Positions 49,192-58,103 of a DNA stretch of 64,000 nucleotides are shown one piece after another. The notes beneath the pieces are model-generated. The model saw only the letters and a program-made list of their open reading frames with translations, ran no database searches and had not been told where the DNA came from. Made by a program: the position numbers and the translations under genes. Origin of the DNA: Leifsonia sp. Root112D2 (GTDB taxonomy: Bacteria; Actinomycetota; Actinomycetes; Actinomycetales; Microbacteriaceae); NCBI RefSeq assembly GCF_001424905.1, contig NZ_LMCU01000001.1, forward strand, positions 2,039,480 through 2,103,479, written 5' to 3'. Position 1 is the first letter of the stretch. Each line of letters begins with the position of its first letter.

Positions 49192-51759
49192 GTGACACAG
49201 TTGTCTGAGTTCGATGAGGTCGAGAGCGCGGCGATTCGTCAGCGCAATCTTGATGCGTGCATTCGGGCACTGCGCCCCGCCTCAGAGCTCACACTCACCG
49301 AGATCGCCAGGGCCACTGGGCTCTCCCGCCCGACCGTCGGCGCGATTCTCGGTGGACTGGTCGACACCGGGCTGGTCGTCGAGCGCCGCGGCGCCTCGAG
49401 CCAGCGTGGCGGCGCCGGACGCCCCGCACGCGGATTCGCGATAGAGGCTGAGTTCCGCTTCGTCGTCGGCGTCGACCTCGGCATTGACACAGTGACGGCC
49501 GTCGTCAGCGACCTCGTCGGGCAGATCCGCAACGCGGTCGATCTGCCGGTTCCACTCGGAATCGACCCGTTCGATCGCCTGGAACTCGTCAGTGAAGCCA
49601 TCGAACAGCTGCTTCGTCCACTCGGCATCGAGAGTTCCCGCCTCGCCGCGGTCGGCGTGGCGGTAACCGGCATCGTGGATGACCGCGGCCGCGTGGTGCT
49701 GGCCACGCGCGTACCGGCGTGGTCCGGCGTCGACATCGCCGCGCGCATCCGGCGTCAACTGGGCGTGCCCGTCGTTCTGGAGAACGACGTCAACATGGCG
49801 GCCGTGGCCGAACATCACTCCGGCGCGGCGCGCTTCGCCAACGACGTGGTCTTCGTCAACGTGGGCGAGGCCGTGAGCACGGCACTGATTCTCGGCGGCA
49901 GGTTGCATCGAGGCCACAACTTCGCGGCCGGTGAGCTGGGCAGCCTCTCGGGCACGACACTGCGTGAGGATGTCTCTCCCGCCGCCATCGACAGGCGGTC
50001 GCTGCTCGCGCGCGCCGACGGTGGCGACTCCGCATCCGAGGCGATCGTCGACGAATACGTGCAGCGCATCGCCCAGGGCATTGCCACCGCGAGCGTGGTG
50101 ATAGACCCCGACCTTCTCGTGATCGGGGGCGCACTGACCGGCGCGGAGGATTCGCTGCTGACGCGCATCCGGGCCCGGGTGGGCGGCACGGTGCTGCGCA
50201 TCACCCCGCCGATGATCGTCTCGACCACTCTGGGAACCCGCGGCGTGGCCATCGGTGCGCTACTGCGCGCCCACGATCTCGCGGCGCAGCAGCTGACGGG
50301 AAGCAGCTCACTCGAGCCACCCGTACTGAGCGTTCATGCTGTCGACGGCGTGAACGAGGAGACCTCGGGGCGACGAGCGCCGTTGGCCGCACGCATCAGC
50401 CGGCTCGCCGAGCGATCGAGAGCGGATGCCCCGCTCGCCTCCCCCACGGCGCTCGTCGCACCACGGACTCCCCGGCGCGCGCAGGCGGCGATAACAGACG
50501 CGGAGTTGCGGGTCGCGGTCGTGGGTGTCGGGATGCGCAGTGAGCTGGCCGGCTGGATCGACCGCCCGGGATCGGGCGCACGACTCACGGTCGCCGTCGA
50601 CGTGAATCCGGCGGCCCGATCCCGGGCGGCCAAACTCTTCGGTACCGACGTCGAGTTTCGAGAGGATCACCGCACGCTGACAACCTCCGACGTGGATGCC
50701 GCCATCGTCGTGACTCCTGACGACACGCATGCCGCCGTCGCCATCGACCTGCTGCGGGCGGGCATCGCCGTGTATCTCGAGAAACCGCTCGCCATCTCCA
50801 TCGACGACGCCGACGAGATTCTGCGCGTCGCCGAGCAGACCGGCTCGAAGCTCTACATCGGGCACAACATGCGGCACATGGCCGTGGTTCGGCTCATGCG
50901 CGACATCATCGCGCGCGGCGAGATCGGCGAGGTGAAGTCGGTCTGGTGCCGGCATTTCGTGGGCAACGGCGGCGACTACTACTTCAAGGACTGGCACGCG
51001 GATCGCGCGCGCTCTAATGGCCTGCTGCTGCAGAAGGGCGCGCACGACATCGACGTGATCCACTGGCTGGCCGGCTCATATACGCGCGATGTCGTGGCCA
51101 TGGGCGATCTGAGCCTGTACGGCAGCATCACCGACCGCGAGGATCGCTCGGGGCAGCTGATGGACGACTGGTTCTCGCTCGACAACTGGCCGCCTCTGAG
51201 CCAGTCGGGGCTCAACCCGGTGGTCGATGTCGAAGACACGTCGATGATGCTGATGCGTCTCGACTCCGGTGTTCTGGCCAGCTACGAGCAGTGCCACTTC
51301 ACTCCGGATTACTGGCGCAACTACACCGTGATAGGCACGGAAGGCCGCCTGGAGAACTTCGGCGATGACGACGGTGGCGTTGTGCGGGTGTGGAACTCGC
51401 GCACCACCTTCGATGCGGCAGGAGACCGCAGCTATCCCATCGTGGGCGAGCTCGACGGTCACGGTGACGCCGACCAGCTCACCGTGCAGGAGTTCCTCGA
51501 TTTCGTTCGTCTGGACACGACAACCGAGACCTCGCCGGTGGGCGCGCGCTACGCGGTCGCTGCCGCGGTCGCTGCGACCGAATCGCTGCGCGACGGCTCG
51601 GCTCCTCGCGTTGTTGCGCCACTGGAAGAAGAGCTTGAAACGTACTTCGAACGGAATCAGGAGCGGCCGAAGACGACCGAATCAGTCCTGAGCACCGTCG
51701 AAGCTGCCCCCACAGCCGCCATCCGGCGGCACCCCTCGAAAGGACACAGCAATGAGTAA
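49192..51759 (+). CDS. Fusion of ROK-type repressor and Gfo/Idh/MocA dehydrogenase
   Basis: 855 residues from the GTG with AGGAAGG 8 nt upstream. Residues 11-65: winged HTH (ELTLTEIARATGLSRPTVGAILGGL). Residues 88-375: ROK fold with VGVDLG, VAVTGIVDD and ENDVNMAAVAE. The kinase features are altered: GELGS stands where ExGH is usual, and the CxCGxxGC zinc loop is missing, so this part likely senses a sugar. Residues 375-440: linker. From 441: NAD-binding VAVVGVGMRS, EKP motif at E530-K531-P532, and GAHDIDVIHWL with the catalytic His. The frame is unbroken. It overlaps the binding-protein gene by 8 nt and likely represses and serves this operon. Confidence 0.85.
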   Translation: MTQLSEFDEVESAAIRQRNLDACIRALRPASELTLTEIARATGLSRPTVGAILGGLVDTGLVVERRGASSQRGGAGRPARGFAIEAEFRFVVGVDLGIDTVTAVVSDLVGQIRNAVDLPVPLGIDPFDRLELVSEAIEQLLRPLGIESSRLAAVGVAVTGIVDDRGRVVLATRVPAWSGVDIAARIRRQLGVPVVLENDVNMAAVAEHHSGAARFANDVVFVNVGEAVSTALILGGRLHRGHNFAAGELGSLSGTTLREDVSPAAIDRRSLLARADGGDSASEAIVDEYVQRIAQGIATASVVIDPDLLVIGGALTGAEDSLLTRIRARVGGTVLRITPPMIVSTTLGTRGVAIGALLRAHDLAAQQLTGSSSLEPPVLSVHAVDGVNEETSGRRAPLAARISRLAERSRADAPLASPTALVAPRTPRRAQAAITDAELRVAVVGVGMRSELAGWIDRPGSGARLTVAVDVNPAARSRAAKLFGTDVEFREDHRTLTTSDVDAAIVVTPDDTHAAVAIDLLRAGIAVYLEKPLAISIDDADEILRVAEQTGSKLYIGHNMRHMAVVRLMRDIIARGEIGEVKSVWCRHFVGNGGDYYFKDWHADRARSNGLLLQKGAHDIDVIHWLAGSYTRDVVAMGDLSLYGSITDREDRSGQLMDDWFSLDNWPPLSQSGLNPVVDVEDTSMMLMRLDSGVLASYEQCHFTPDYWRNYTVIGTEGRLENFGDDDGGVVRVWNSRTTFDAAGDRSYPIVGELDGHGDADQLTVQEFLDFVRLDTTTETSPVGARYAVAAAVAATESLRDGSAPRVVAPLEEELETYFERNQERPKTTESVLSTVEAAPTAAIRRHPSKGHSNE

Positions 51760-53080
51760 ATTATCCTCGGTCACGCGCACCAAGCGGGGCCGTCTTGCCG
51801 CCAGCGTCGTCGGCGTTCTCGGAGCCGTCGCGCTGCTCGCCGGATGCAGTTCAGGCGCCGGCGGTACAGCATCCGGCAGTTCGGATGCCTACAAACCGCC
51901 GGCCAAGAGCCTCGCGGCGAACATCACCTATGCGCTCTGGGATCAGACGCAGGTGAAGGCGATCGATGCCAATCTGAAGGAATTCAACAAGGAATACCCG
52001 AAGATCAAGGTCAATGTCGACGTCACCCCGTGGGGTGACTACTGGACGAAGCTGCAGACCGAAGCATCCAGCAACACGCTTCCCGACCTGTTCTGGCTGA
52101 ACGGGCCGAACTTTCAGCTCTACGCCGGCAACGGCAAGGTTGAGCCCCTCACTTCCGTCGTAAAGGGCGGCTACATCAAGCTGAGCGACTACCCCAAGGC
52201 GCTCGTCGAGATGTACTCCCTGAACGGAACCCAATACGGGGTGCCGAAAGATTTCGACACGATAGGCCTCTGGTACAACAAGGCCATTTTCGCCGAGGCC
52301 GGCGTCGAGGTGCCGAGCGACAGCTGGACCTGGAGCGATTTCCAGAGTGCCGCAGCGACGATCTCGAAGAAGCTCGCGAGCAAGGGCATCTACGGGGCTG
52401 CGGGCGGCATGGACGGCCAGACCACCTACTACAACACGATCTTCCAGGCCGGTGGCAGCGTGCTCTCGGCCGACGGCAAGACGTCGACATACGACAGCGC
52501 TGCAACCGAGAAGGGCATCCAGTTCTGGACCGATCTGATCGCCTCCAAGGGCTCGCCATCCATGAAGCAGCTGACCGACACCGCAGCAGACCAGTGGTTC
52601 GTCTCCGGCAAGCTGGCCATGTTCTACGGTGGCGACTGGGCCCGCAGTGAGATCGCCGCGTCGCCGATCGCCAAGAACGTCGACGTGGCACCGTTGCCCG
52701 CCGGCGAGAAGAAGGCCACGGTCATCCACGGTGTCTCTAACGTCGTCGCGGCCTCGAGCAAGAACAAGCAGGCCGCTCAAGCGCTGCAGGTCTTCCTCGC
52801 CAGCAAGGCCGCCCAGCAGCAGCAGGGCGATATGGGCGCGGTCATTCCCGCGTTCAATGGCACCCAGGATGCCTTCGCCAAGTCGATGCCGGGCGTCAAC
52901 CTCCAGGTGTTCCTCGATGAGCTCGCCTACTCGGTGCCGCTGCCGATTTCCAAGAACACGGCGGCATGGAATGCGTTCGAGACCACGCTGCTGCCGGAGG
53001 CGTTCTCGGGATCCAAGCCCGTTGGCGACGTGCTGAAGGACCTCACAACCCAGATGAACGGCGCATTGGCCAAGGGATGA
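51752..53080 (+). CDS. Sugar ABC transporter substrate-binding lipoprotein
   Basis: 442 residues; ATG with GAAAGGA upstream. Lipobox LLAGC. A family-1 (MalE/UgpB-like) binding protein: ITYALWDQTQVKAIDANLKEFNKEYPKIKV, LPDLFWLNGPNF, YGVPKDFDTIGLWYNKAIF, WFVSGKLAMFYGGDW. It captures a mono- or oligosaccharide outside the cell for the two permeases behind it. Start overlaps the end of the ROK-Gfo gene; stop overlaps permease 1 (ATGA). Confidence 0.92.
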   Translation: MSKLSSVTRTKRGRLAASVVGVLGAVALLAGCSSGAGGTASGSSDAYKPPAKSLAANITYALWDQTQVKAIDANLKEFNKEYPKIKVNVDVTPWGDYWTKLQTEASSNTLPDLFWLNGPNFQLYAGNGKVEPLTSVVKGGYIKLSDYPKALVEMYSLNGTQYGVPKDFDTIGLWYNKAIFAEAGVEVPSDSWTWSDFQSAAATISKKLASKGIYGAAGGMDGQTTYYNTIFQAGGSVLSADGKTSTYDSAATEKGIQFWTDLIASKGSPSMKQLTDTAADQWFVSGKLAMFYGGDWARSEIAASPIAKNVDVAPLPAGEKKATVIHGVSNVVAASSKNKQAAQALQVFLASKAAQQQQGDMGAVIPAFNGTQDAFAKSMPGVNLQVFLDELAYSVPLPISKNTAAWNAFETTLLPEAFSGSKPVGDVLKDLTTQMNGALAKG

Positions 53081-54015
53081 GTACCACCTCCACCCGTATC
53101 CGCTCCGTCTCGCCGGTGACTAGCCGGCGGGGCGGGGCTGCGGCCCGCAATGACGGTATCTGGCCCTGGATCTTCGTGCTGCCGCTGGTCGCCGGCGTCG
53201 CCCTGTTCTATCTGTGGCCCATTCTTCAGACCGCCTTCTTCTCATTCACCACGTGGGGCGTCTTCGGCGGTGCCACGTGGAGCGGGTTGGACAATTACGC
53301 GCGGCTAGTGACGGATCCGCAGCTCTACCAGGCGCTGGGCAACACGCTGATTTACACCGCGATCGTGCTGCTCGGCGTTCCTATCGCCGTGTGGCTCGCG
53401 AGCCTCATCAACACCCCCGGTCTGCGATTCGCCGCGTTCTACCGCGTGCTGTACTTTCTGCCGTACGTGGCCATGCCCACGGCCATCGCGCTGGTGTGGC
53501 GCATCATCTTCAACGGCGACTTCGGCATTCTCAACTACGCCCTCTCGCTCGTGGGAATTGACGGTCCCTACTGGATCAGCACCCCGGGTTTCGCTCTCAT
53601 TGCCGTCTCGATAGTGGGACTCTGGTCATCCCTCGGCTTCTCGATGATCATTCTCGGTGCAGGGCTCAAGAATATTCCGCCCGAGTTATATGAGGCGGCC
53701 GAACTCGACGGTGCGAGCCGCTCGCGCCAGTTCCGCTCCGTGACGGTTCCGCTGCTGAGCCCGAGCATCTTCTTCGTGCTGATCATCACCACCATCTCGA
53801 GTTTCCAGCTGTTCGACCTGCTGTACGCACTGCTCGGCAGTAAGAATCCGATCATGCCGAAGACCGCCTCGCTGGTCTTCTACTTCTACAGCCAGGGCTT
53901 CATCAGCAATGACAAGGGATACGCCGCCGCGATAGCCATCTTCATCTTCCTGCTGATCGGGCTGGTCACGATTCTGCAATTCCGCCTTCAACGACGCTGG
54001 GTGACCAATGACTAG
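53077..54015 (+). CDS. Sugar ABC transporter permease (MalF/UgpA-like)
   Basis: 312 residues from the ATG overlapping the previous stop. Six membrane spans after a 30-residue polar lead; PLVAGVALFYLWPILQTAFFSFTTW opens the membrane part, and the EAA loop is LYEAAELDGASRSRQFRSVTVPLLSPSIFFV. Typical CUT1 permease. Overlaps the next permease by 8 nt. Confidence 0.92.
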   Translation: MSTTSTRIRSVSPVTSRRGGAAARNDGIWPWIFVLPLVAGVALFYLWPILQTAFFSFTTWGVFGGATWSGLDNYARLVTDPQLYQALGNTLIYTAIVLLGVPIAVWLASLINTPGLRFAAFYRVLYFLPYVAMPTAIALVWRIIFNGDFGILNYALSLVGIDGPYWISTPGFALIAVSIVGLWSSLGFSMIILGAGLKNIPPELYEAAELDGASRSRQFRSVTVPLLSPSIFFVLIITTISSFQLFDLLYALLGSKNPIMPKTASLVFYFYSQGFISNDKGYAAAIAIFIFLLIGLVTILQFRLQRRWVTND

Positions 54016-54919
54016 TACAGCGACCCGCCCGCCCATGGTGCGCAGCACGCGTCCGGATGCCGCGGGCCGATCCGGGCGGCGCCCCTCGCGTCGCCCTGGT
54101 GCCCCGCGCGGCGGCTCCCACGCCCTGGTGCATGTGATCCTGGCCGTCGGCGGCCTCATCATGGCGTTCCCGTTCATCTGGCAGATCATCATGTCGCTCT
54201 CCACCAACGCCGAAGTGCAGAGCGTGGTGCCCACGTTCTGGCCGTCGGAGCTGCAGTGGCAGAACTACGCCGACGTGTTCGAACGGTTGCCGTTTGTCTC
54301 GCAACTGTGGACATCCGTGCTCATCACGGTGATTCGCACCGCGGCGCAGATCGTGCTCTGCACCATGGCCGGCTACGCCTTTGCGCGGATGCGCTTCTTC
54401 GGGCGCACGGCGCTGCTCGCCATCGTGCTGTCGATTCTGCTGGTTCCCTCGCAGGCCTACCTGATCTCGCAGTACCAGATCGTGCAGGGCTTCGGATGGC
54501 TGAACACGGTTCTCGGGCTCGTCGCGCCGGGGCTCTTCAGCGCATTCGGCACGTTCCTGATGCGCACAGCGTTCCTCAACCTGCCGGCCGAACTCGAGGA
54601 GGCAGCACGCATCGACGGCGCCTCACCGTTCCAGACGTTCTGGCGCATCATGCTGCCGCTCGCCAGGCCGAGCATCAGCGTTCTGGCCATCACGACGGTG
54701 CTGTTCTCCTGGAACGAGCTACTCTGGCCGCTCGTGGTCTCGACCTACTCGAACATGATGCCGCTCTCCGCGGGTCTCGCCACGCTTGCCGGCGACGTCA
54801 CGGTGAACTACCCGGTGCTTATGGCGGCCAGCCTGCTCGCGATGGCACCGGTACTGATCACCTTCATCGTGCTGCAGCGCCGGGTGATCGACGGCCTGGC
54901 GTCGTCCGGGCTGAAGTAG
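54008..54919 (+). CDS. Sugar ABC transporter permease (MalG/UgpE-like)
   Basis: 303 residues. After a Pro/Arg-rich lead come six spans; the EAA loop is LEEAARIDGASPFQTFWRIMLPLARPSISVLAI, and PLVVSTYSNMMPLSAGLATLAGD follows as in CUT1 permeases. No ATP-binding gene follows: the next gene is on the other strand. The transporter therefore probably borrows a shared MsmX-type ATPase encoded elsewhere. Confidence 0.92.
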   Translation: MTSTATRPPMVRSTRPDAAGRSGRRPSRRPGAPRGGSHALVHVILAVGGLIMAFPFIWQIIMSLSTNAEVQSVVPTFWPSELQWQNYADVFERLPFVSQLWTSVLITVIRTAAQIVLCTMAGYAFARMRFFGRTALLAIVLSILLVPSQAYLISQYQIVQGFGWLNTVLGLVAPGLFSAFGTFLMRTAFLNLPAELEEAARIDGASPFQTFWRIMLPLARPSISVLAITTVLFSWNELLWPLVVSTYSNMMPLSAGLATLAGDVTVNYPVLMAASLLAMAPVLITFIVLQRRVIDGLASSGLK

Positions 54920-54930
54920 GGGCAAGCTGT

Positions 54931-55935
54931 TCAGGGCGTGACCACGATCTTGCCGCCGAGCGTGCTGCCGCTTTCCGTCTCGAGCAGGTGATGCGCCTCG
55001 GCCGCGCGGCTGAGCGGCAGGCGCGGCCCGATTCGAGTGGCGATGCCGCGAGCGGCGAAAAGCGCGTTGAGGGCATCCGCTGCCTCGCGCAGTTCGCCGA
55101 CTGTCGCGTTCGTGATGGCGAAGCCCCGAATGCTGACGTCGCGGGTGTACATCGCACCAATGGGCAGCGGCGTGGTTGCCGTCAGCCCGGCGGAGACAAT
55201 GATTCGACCCCCGGTCTTCATGAGCGGCACGGCGTCGATCAGGTTCTGCCGTCCGGCACAGTCCCAGTACAGTGACAGGCCGGTGGGCGTCTGCGCGGCA
55301 AGCGAAGCGGTCAGGCCGGATGAGCGCGAATCGAGCACGGTCTCGGCCCCGCACGAGCGAACCCAATCGGCATCTGCCGCCGAGGCGGCCGCCACGACCC
55401 GCGCGCCCAGGCTGGTAGCGAGCTGCACGGCGGCAGAGCCGACCGCCCCGCCCGCCCCACCGATGAAGATCGTGTCACCGGAGGCCAGCCCGCCCTCCCG
55501 ACACAGCCCGAGATGGGCGGTCGCCACGCTGTGTAGCACGCTCACCGCCTGGGCGGCCTCGACACCGGGCGGCAGCGGGTAGACCCGTTCCGCCGGCGCG
55601 GCGACAAGCTCGCTGAACGAACCCTGACGGCCGTGATGGCCGAGGCTGTTGCACCAGACCTGATCGCCGGGCGTGAACCGTGTGACTTCAGTACCGACCG
55701 CCACCACCGTGCCCACGACGTCGCGACCGACCACGAACGGAAACGTCATCGGCGTTCGATATGCGCCGGAGCGCACGAACAGGTCGACGTGGTTGACCGC
55801 CATCGCCTCCGACCGAATGAGCACGTCCCCGTCGGCAAGCCTCGGCACAGGCAGCAACCCGTAACGGATGCTCTCGGCCGGCCCCAGCTCGTCGACGAAT
55901 GCTGCGTGCATGGTGGTCGGCAGCGAGATGCTCAC
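54931..55935 (-). CDS. Quinone oxidoreductase-like medium-chain dehydrogenase
   Basis: 334 residues from the GTG at 55933-55935; CAGAAT 6 nt upstream fits the leaderless pattern. GroES-like domain with AMAVNHVDLFVRSGAYRTPMTFPFVVGRDVVGTV, then the Rossmann fold IFIGGAGGAVGSAAVQLATSLGARVVA. No structural or catalytic zinc cysteines, so it is of the NADPH:quinone reductase (zeta-crystallin) kind. The frame is open further upstream but that part is Arg/Pro-rich. Convergent with the permease operon, 11 nt apart. Confidence 0.87.
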   Translation of the reverse strand: MSISLPTTMHAAFVDELGPAESIRYGLLPVPRLADGDVLIRSEAMAVNHVDLFVRSGAYRTPMTFPFVVGRDVVGTVVAVGTEVTRFTPGDQVWCNSLGHHGRQGSFSELVAAPAERVYPLPPGVEAAQAVSVLHSVATAHLGLCREGGLASGDTIFIGGAGGAVGSAAVQLATSLGARVVAAASAADADWVRSCGAETVLDSRSSGLTASLAAQTPTGLSLYWDCAGRQNLIDAVPLMKTGGRIIVSAGLTATTPLPIGAMYTRDVSIRGFAITNATVGELREAADALNALFAARGIATRIGPRLPLSRAAEAHHLLETESGSTLGGKIVVTP

Positions 55936-56063
55936 CGTTACATTCTGGTACTCGCCGGCGCCGCGGATCTCGCACCGCCGCATCCGGTTAGCACGCCCCG
56001 ACGGGTAGGCTCGAGGAGGCCCACGCGGCCGCATGATCGACCGGGAGGCTGAGGGCGCGAGAG

Positions 56064-56687
56064 GTGGTCTGGTTTCGGCGTCGACGCGGTGAGCGCAAGC
56101 ATGCGATGAGGCCGTTCGACGTCTCGGCACTTCCCGAGCTGGTGCAGCCCAGCTTGGCGAGCGCGGTCGATGAGGGTCTGATGCTCGCCGAATATTCGAG
56201 CCGCATCTCGCTCAAGAACAGCATCGAGATCGGGGTGCTGACCGGTGACGCCGCCTACGCCGCCGAGGATTATGCGCGGATGGCACGTGTGGTGCTCGAG
56301 GCGCTCGCCGAGGAGTCGGCAGTCGCCGCCGAGCATGTCGCCCGGCAGCGCAAGTGGGCGGTGTACATGGAGGGCAAGCCGCAGCACGTGCACGACTACC
56401 ACCCGGTCGACGGCGCGAATCTGCGGCGTCGTGAGGAGCTCTCCCTCGCCATGGCCGAGCGGCTGCGCGAACGTCGTGACGATGCCGAATACGTGGCGGG
56501 CCTTGTCGAACGCGCTCGCGGCGATGCCTGGCACGAGATAGCGCGAGCCATCGAGGAGTCGCTCGACCGCTCGAATCTGCCGCGCGACGCGAACTACGAA
56601 CGCGAACGCGACCAGCGGATGCGACTGCTCGTTACCGAGGATCTGGCGCGTTTGCGAGACTCCGCACCCCGGGCATCCGGCAAATAG
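56064..56687 (+). CDS. Conserved hypothetical helical protein
   Basis: 207 residues, GTG start. Opens VWFRRRRGERKHAMRPFDVSALPELVQPSLASAVDEGLMLAEYSSRISLKNSIEI, which recalls a Microbacteriaceae protein sometimes mislabelled asparagine synthase; no such domain is visible. The rest is helical with many Glu and Arg. No membrane span or signal. Function unknown; the two genes on either side give no hint. Confidence 0.65.
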   Translation: MVWFRRRRGERKHAMRPFDVSALPELVQPSLASAVDEGLMLAEYSSRISLKNSIEIGVLTGDAAYAAEDYARMARVVLEALAEESAVAAEHVARQRKWAVYMEGKPQHVHDYHPVDGANLRRREELSLAMAERLRERRDDAEYVAGLVERARGDAWHEIARAIEESLDRSNLPRDANYERERDQRMRLLVTEDLARLRDSAPRASGK

Positions 56688-56777
56688 AATGGCCGGGATG
56701 CGGCGAACGGCGCCGTCTCCCGGACGAGTGAAGCGACGTACCCGGAACGACAAGACGACGCTCTCACGGAGGTTGTC

Positions 56778-57026
56778 ATGGGTCAGGTCATTCAGGTCGT
56801 CGGGTCGCTGCTGGTTCTCGCCGGATTCGCGCTGGCCCAGTGGGGCATCCTGAACCTCAAATCGCTGCGCTACTTAGTGCTGAACACCGTCGGTTCCGCG
56901 GTGCTGGCGGTCAACGCGATCTACGAGGCGCAGTGGGGCTTTCTGCTGCTCGAGGGAGTGTGGGCGATCGTCTCGGCGATCAGCCTGGTTGCGGTGTTGC
57001 GCGGTCGCGCGCGTGAGGCACGCTAA
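56778..57026 (+). CDS. Small membrane protein, CBU_0592-like
   Basis: 82 residues, ATG with GGAGG 5 nt upstream. Three short hydrophobic helices (VVGSLLVLAGFALAQWGIL, LVLNTVGSAVLAVNAIY, GFLLLEGVWAIVSAISLVAVL) with a basic end. The pattern matches the CBU_0592 family of unknown role. TAGAAT at 56684-56689 may be its -10 box with an approx. 80-nt leader. Confidence 0.7.
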   Translation: MGQVIQVVGSLLVLAGFALAQWGILNLKSLRYLVLNTVGSAVLAVNAIYEAQWGFLLLEGVWAIVSAISLVAVLRGRAREAR

Positions 57027-57055
57027 CGTCACGAGTCTGGTGAACATCCGCACCC

Positions 57056-57081
57056 GCATCATTTGATGCTAAATTTGATGC
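57056..57081. promoter_or_regulatory. VapB operator: GCATCA-TT-TGATGC plus extra half-site
   Basis: A palindrome at 57056-57069 is followed by a further TGATGC at 57076-57081, 12 bp from the previous half-site. It lies just before the AGGAGGT ribosome site of vapB. Typical for antitoxin autoregulation. Confidence 0.6.
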
Positions 57082-57094
57082 AGGAGGTCTGAGC

Positions 57095-57289
57095 ATGCGC
57101 ACGACGGTGACTCTGGAAGACGAACTGGTGGCGAAGGCCGCCGAGCTGACCGGCACGATCGAGAAGTCCGCACTGGTGCGTCTGGGCCTGGAGGCGTTGA
57201 TCCAGCAGGAGAGCGCTCGGCGATTGGCCCTGCTCGGCGGAAGCGACGCGAAGGCAACAGCCGCACCGAGGCGCCGTAACGCCGCGTGA
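57095..57289 (+). CDS. vapB: VapB-type antitoxin
   Basis: 64 residues; ATG with AGGAGGT upstream. RTTVTLEDELVAKAAELTG is the ribbon-helix-helix DNA-binding part (VapB of the DUF2191 type), followed by a short linker and a basic Ala-rich end. Overlaps the toxin gene by GTGA. Represses its own operon from the 57056 palindrome. Confidence 0.87.
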   Translation: MRTTVTLEDELVAKAAELTGTIEKSALVRLGLEALIQQESARRLALLGGSDAKATAAPRRRNAA

Positions 57290-57669
57290 TCTCGATGATT
57301 CTCGTCGACACCTCGGTGTGGATCGACCATCTGCATCATGCCGAAGCGGAGTTGGTCGACCTGCTTGACCGCAGCCTTGTCGTCCAGCACTCCGTGGTGA
57401 TCGGTGAGCTTTCGTTGGGCTCCCTGCGCAGCCGCGCCGATGTTCTGCGTCTGCTCGCGAATCTGCCGGTGACGTCGGCGGCCACGCATGACGAGGTGAT
57501 GTATCTCGTCGAGCAGCACAGGCTGTTCGGGCGGGGTTTGAGCCTCGTCGACGCGCACCTGCTGGCCTCAGCTCTGGTGACGCCGGGTACAGGAATCTGG
57601 ACACGGGACAAGCGGCTGCACGCGGCGGCAGCGCGCCTGAAGCTCGCCTACGACCCGCTGGCTCGCTGA
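57286..57669 (+). CDS. vapC: VapC-type PIN-domain ribonuclease toxin
   Basis: 127 residues, GTG start. Active-site acids are in ILVDTSVWIDHL (D), VVIGELSLGSL (E), GLSLVDAHLLASAL (D) and GIWTRDKRL (D). Length and motifs are those of the VapC/FitB group that cut tRNA or rRNA. Third toxin-antitoxin pair in the window, but outside the ychF islets. Confidence 0.9.
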   Translation: MISMILVDTSVWIDHLHHAEAELVDLLDRSLVVQHSVVIGELSLGSLRSRADVLRLLANLPVTSAATHDEVMYLVEQHRLFGRGLSLVDAHLLASALVTPGTGIWTRDKRLHAAAARLKLAYDPLAR

Positions 57670-57721
57670 GCCGGTCTGGCCCTCATCTCACGGTGTGGCG
57701 ACATGCCACGGACCTCCGTGC

Positions 57722-58070
57722 CTATAGTCGCGTTGCCATTCGACCGGCGGCGGCAAGTTTTCTGCCGGCCGTCGTGAGATAGCCGAGCGCCGTCAGGTGC
57801 GCGGCGTCGTAATCTGCCGCGACCGCCTCCCAGTCAGGAATCAGCCAGGTGCCGTCATGCCCGGTGACGCGCCACCAATCGTGGCGTTTCTCCAGACTCA
57901 CATCCAACGGATACCGGGCGACTGAGCAATTCTTCGAACAGCTCGCCGTCGGAAGGATGGATGGCGGCGTTGTGCACGAGGGGCCAGGTTGACGGCATCG
58001 CGGTGGCGATGAGGCTCAGGCAGAGTCGTCGCCCGCGAGGCCCGCTCAGCAGATCCTCGTATTCGCCCAT
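57722..58070 (-). pseudogene. Frameshifted short gene of unknown function
   Basis: Two frames continue each other. From the ATG at 58068-58070: MGEYEDLLSGPRGRRLCLSLIATAMPSTWPLVHNAAIHP...ELFEELLSRPVSVG. Then, in another frame from about 57905: DVSLEKRHDWWRVTGHDGTWLIPDWEAVAADYDAAHLTALGYL. The two would give about 115 residues if joined. EYEDLLSGPRGRRLCL recalls longer Microbacteriaceae proteins, so this may be a shortened, decayed relative. TACGAT 6 nt before the ATG is a leaderless-type -10. Two overlapping small genes are the alternative. Confidence 0.5.
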
Positions 58071-58076
58071 CGTGGA

Positions 58077-58082
58077 ATCGTA
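58077..58082 (-). promoter_or_regulatory. -10 box TACGAT, leaderless-type promoter
   Basis: Minus-strand TACGAT ends 6 nt before the ATG of the frameshifted gene. Confidence 0.45.
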
Positions 58083-58103
58083 TCGTTGCGTCGCTTTCTG
58101 GAT

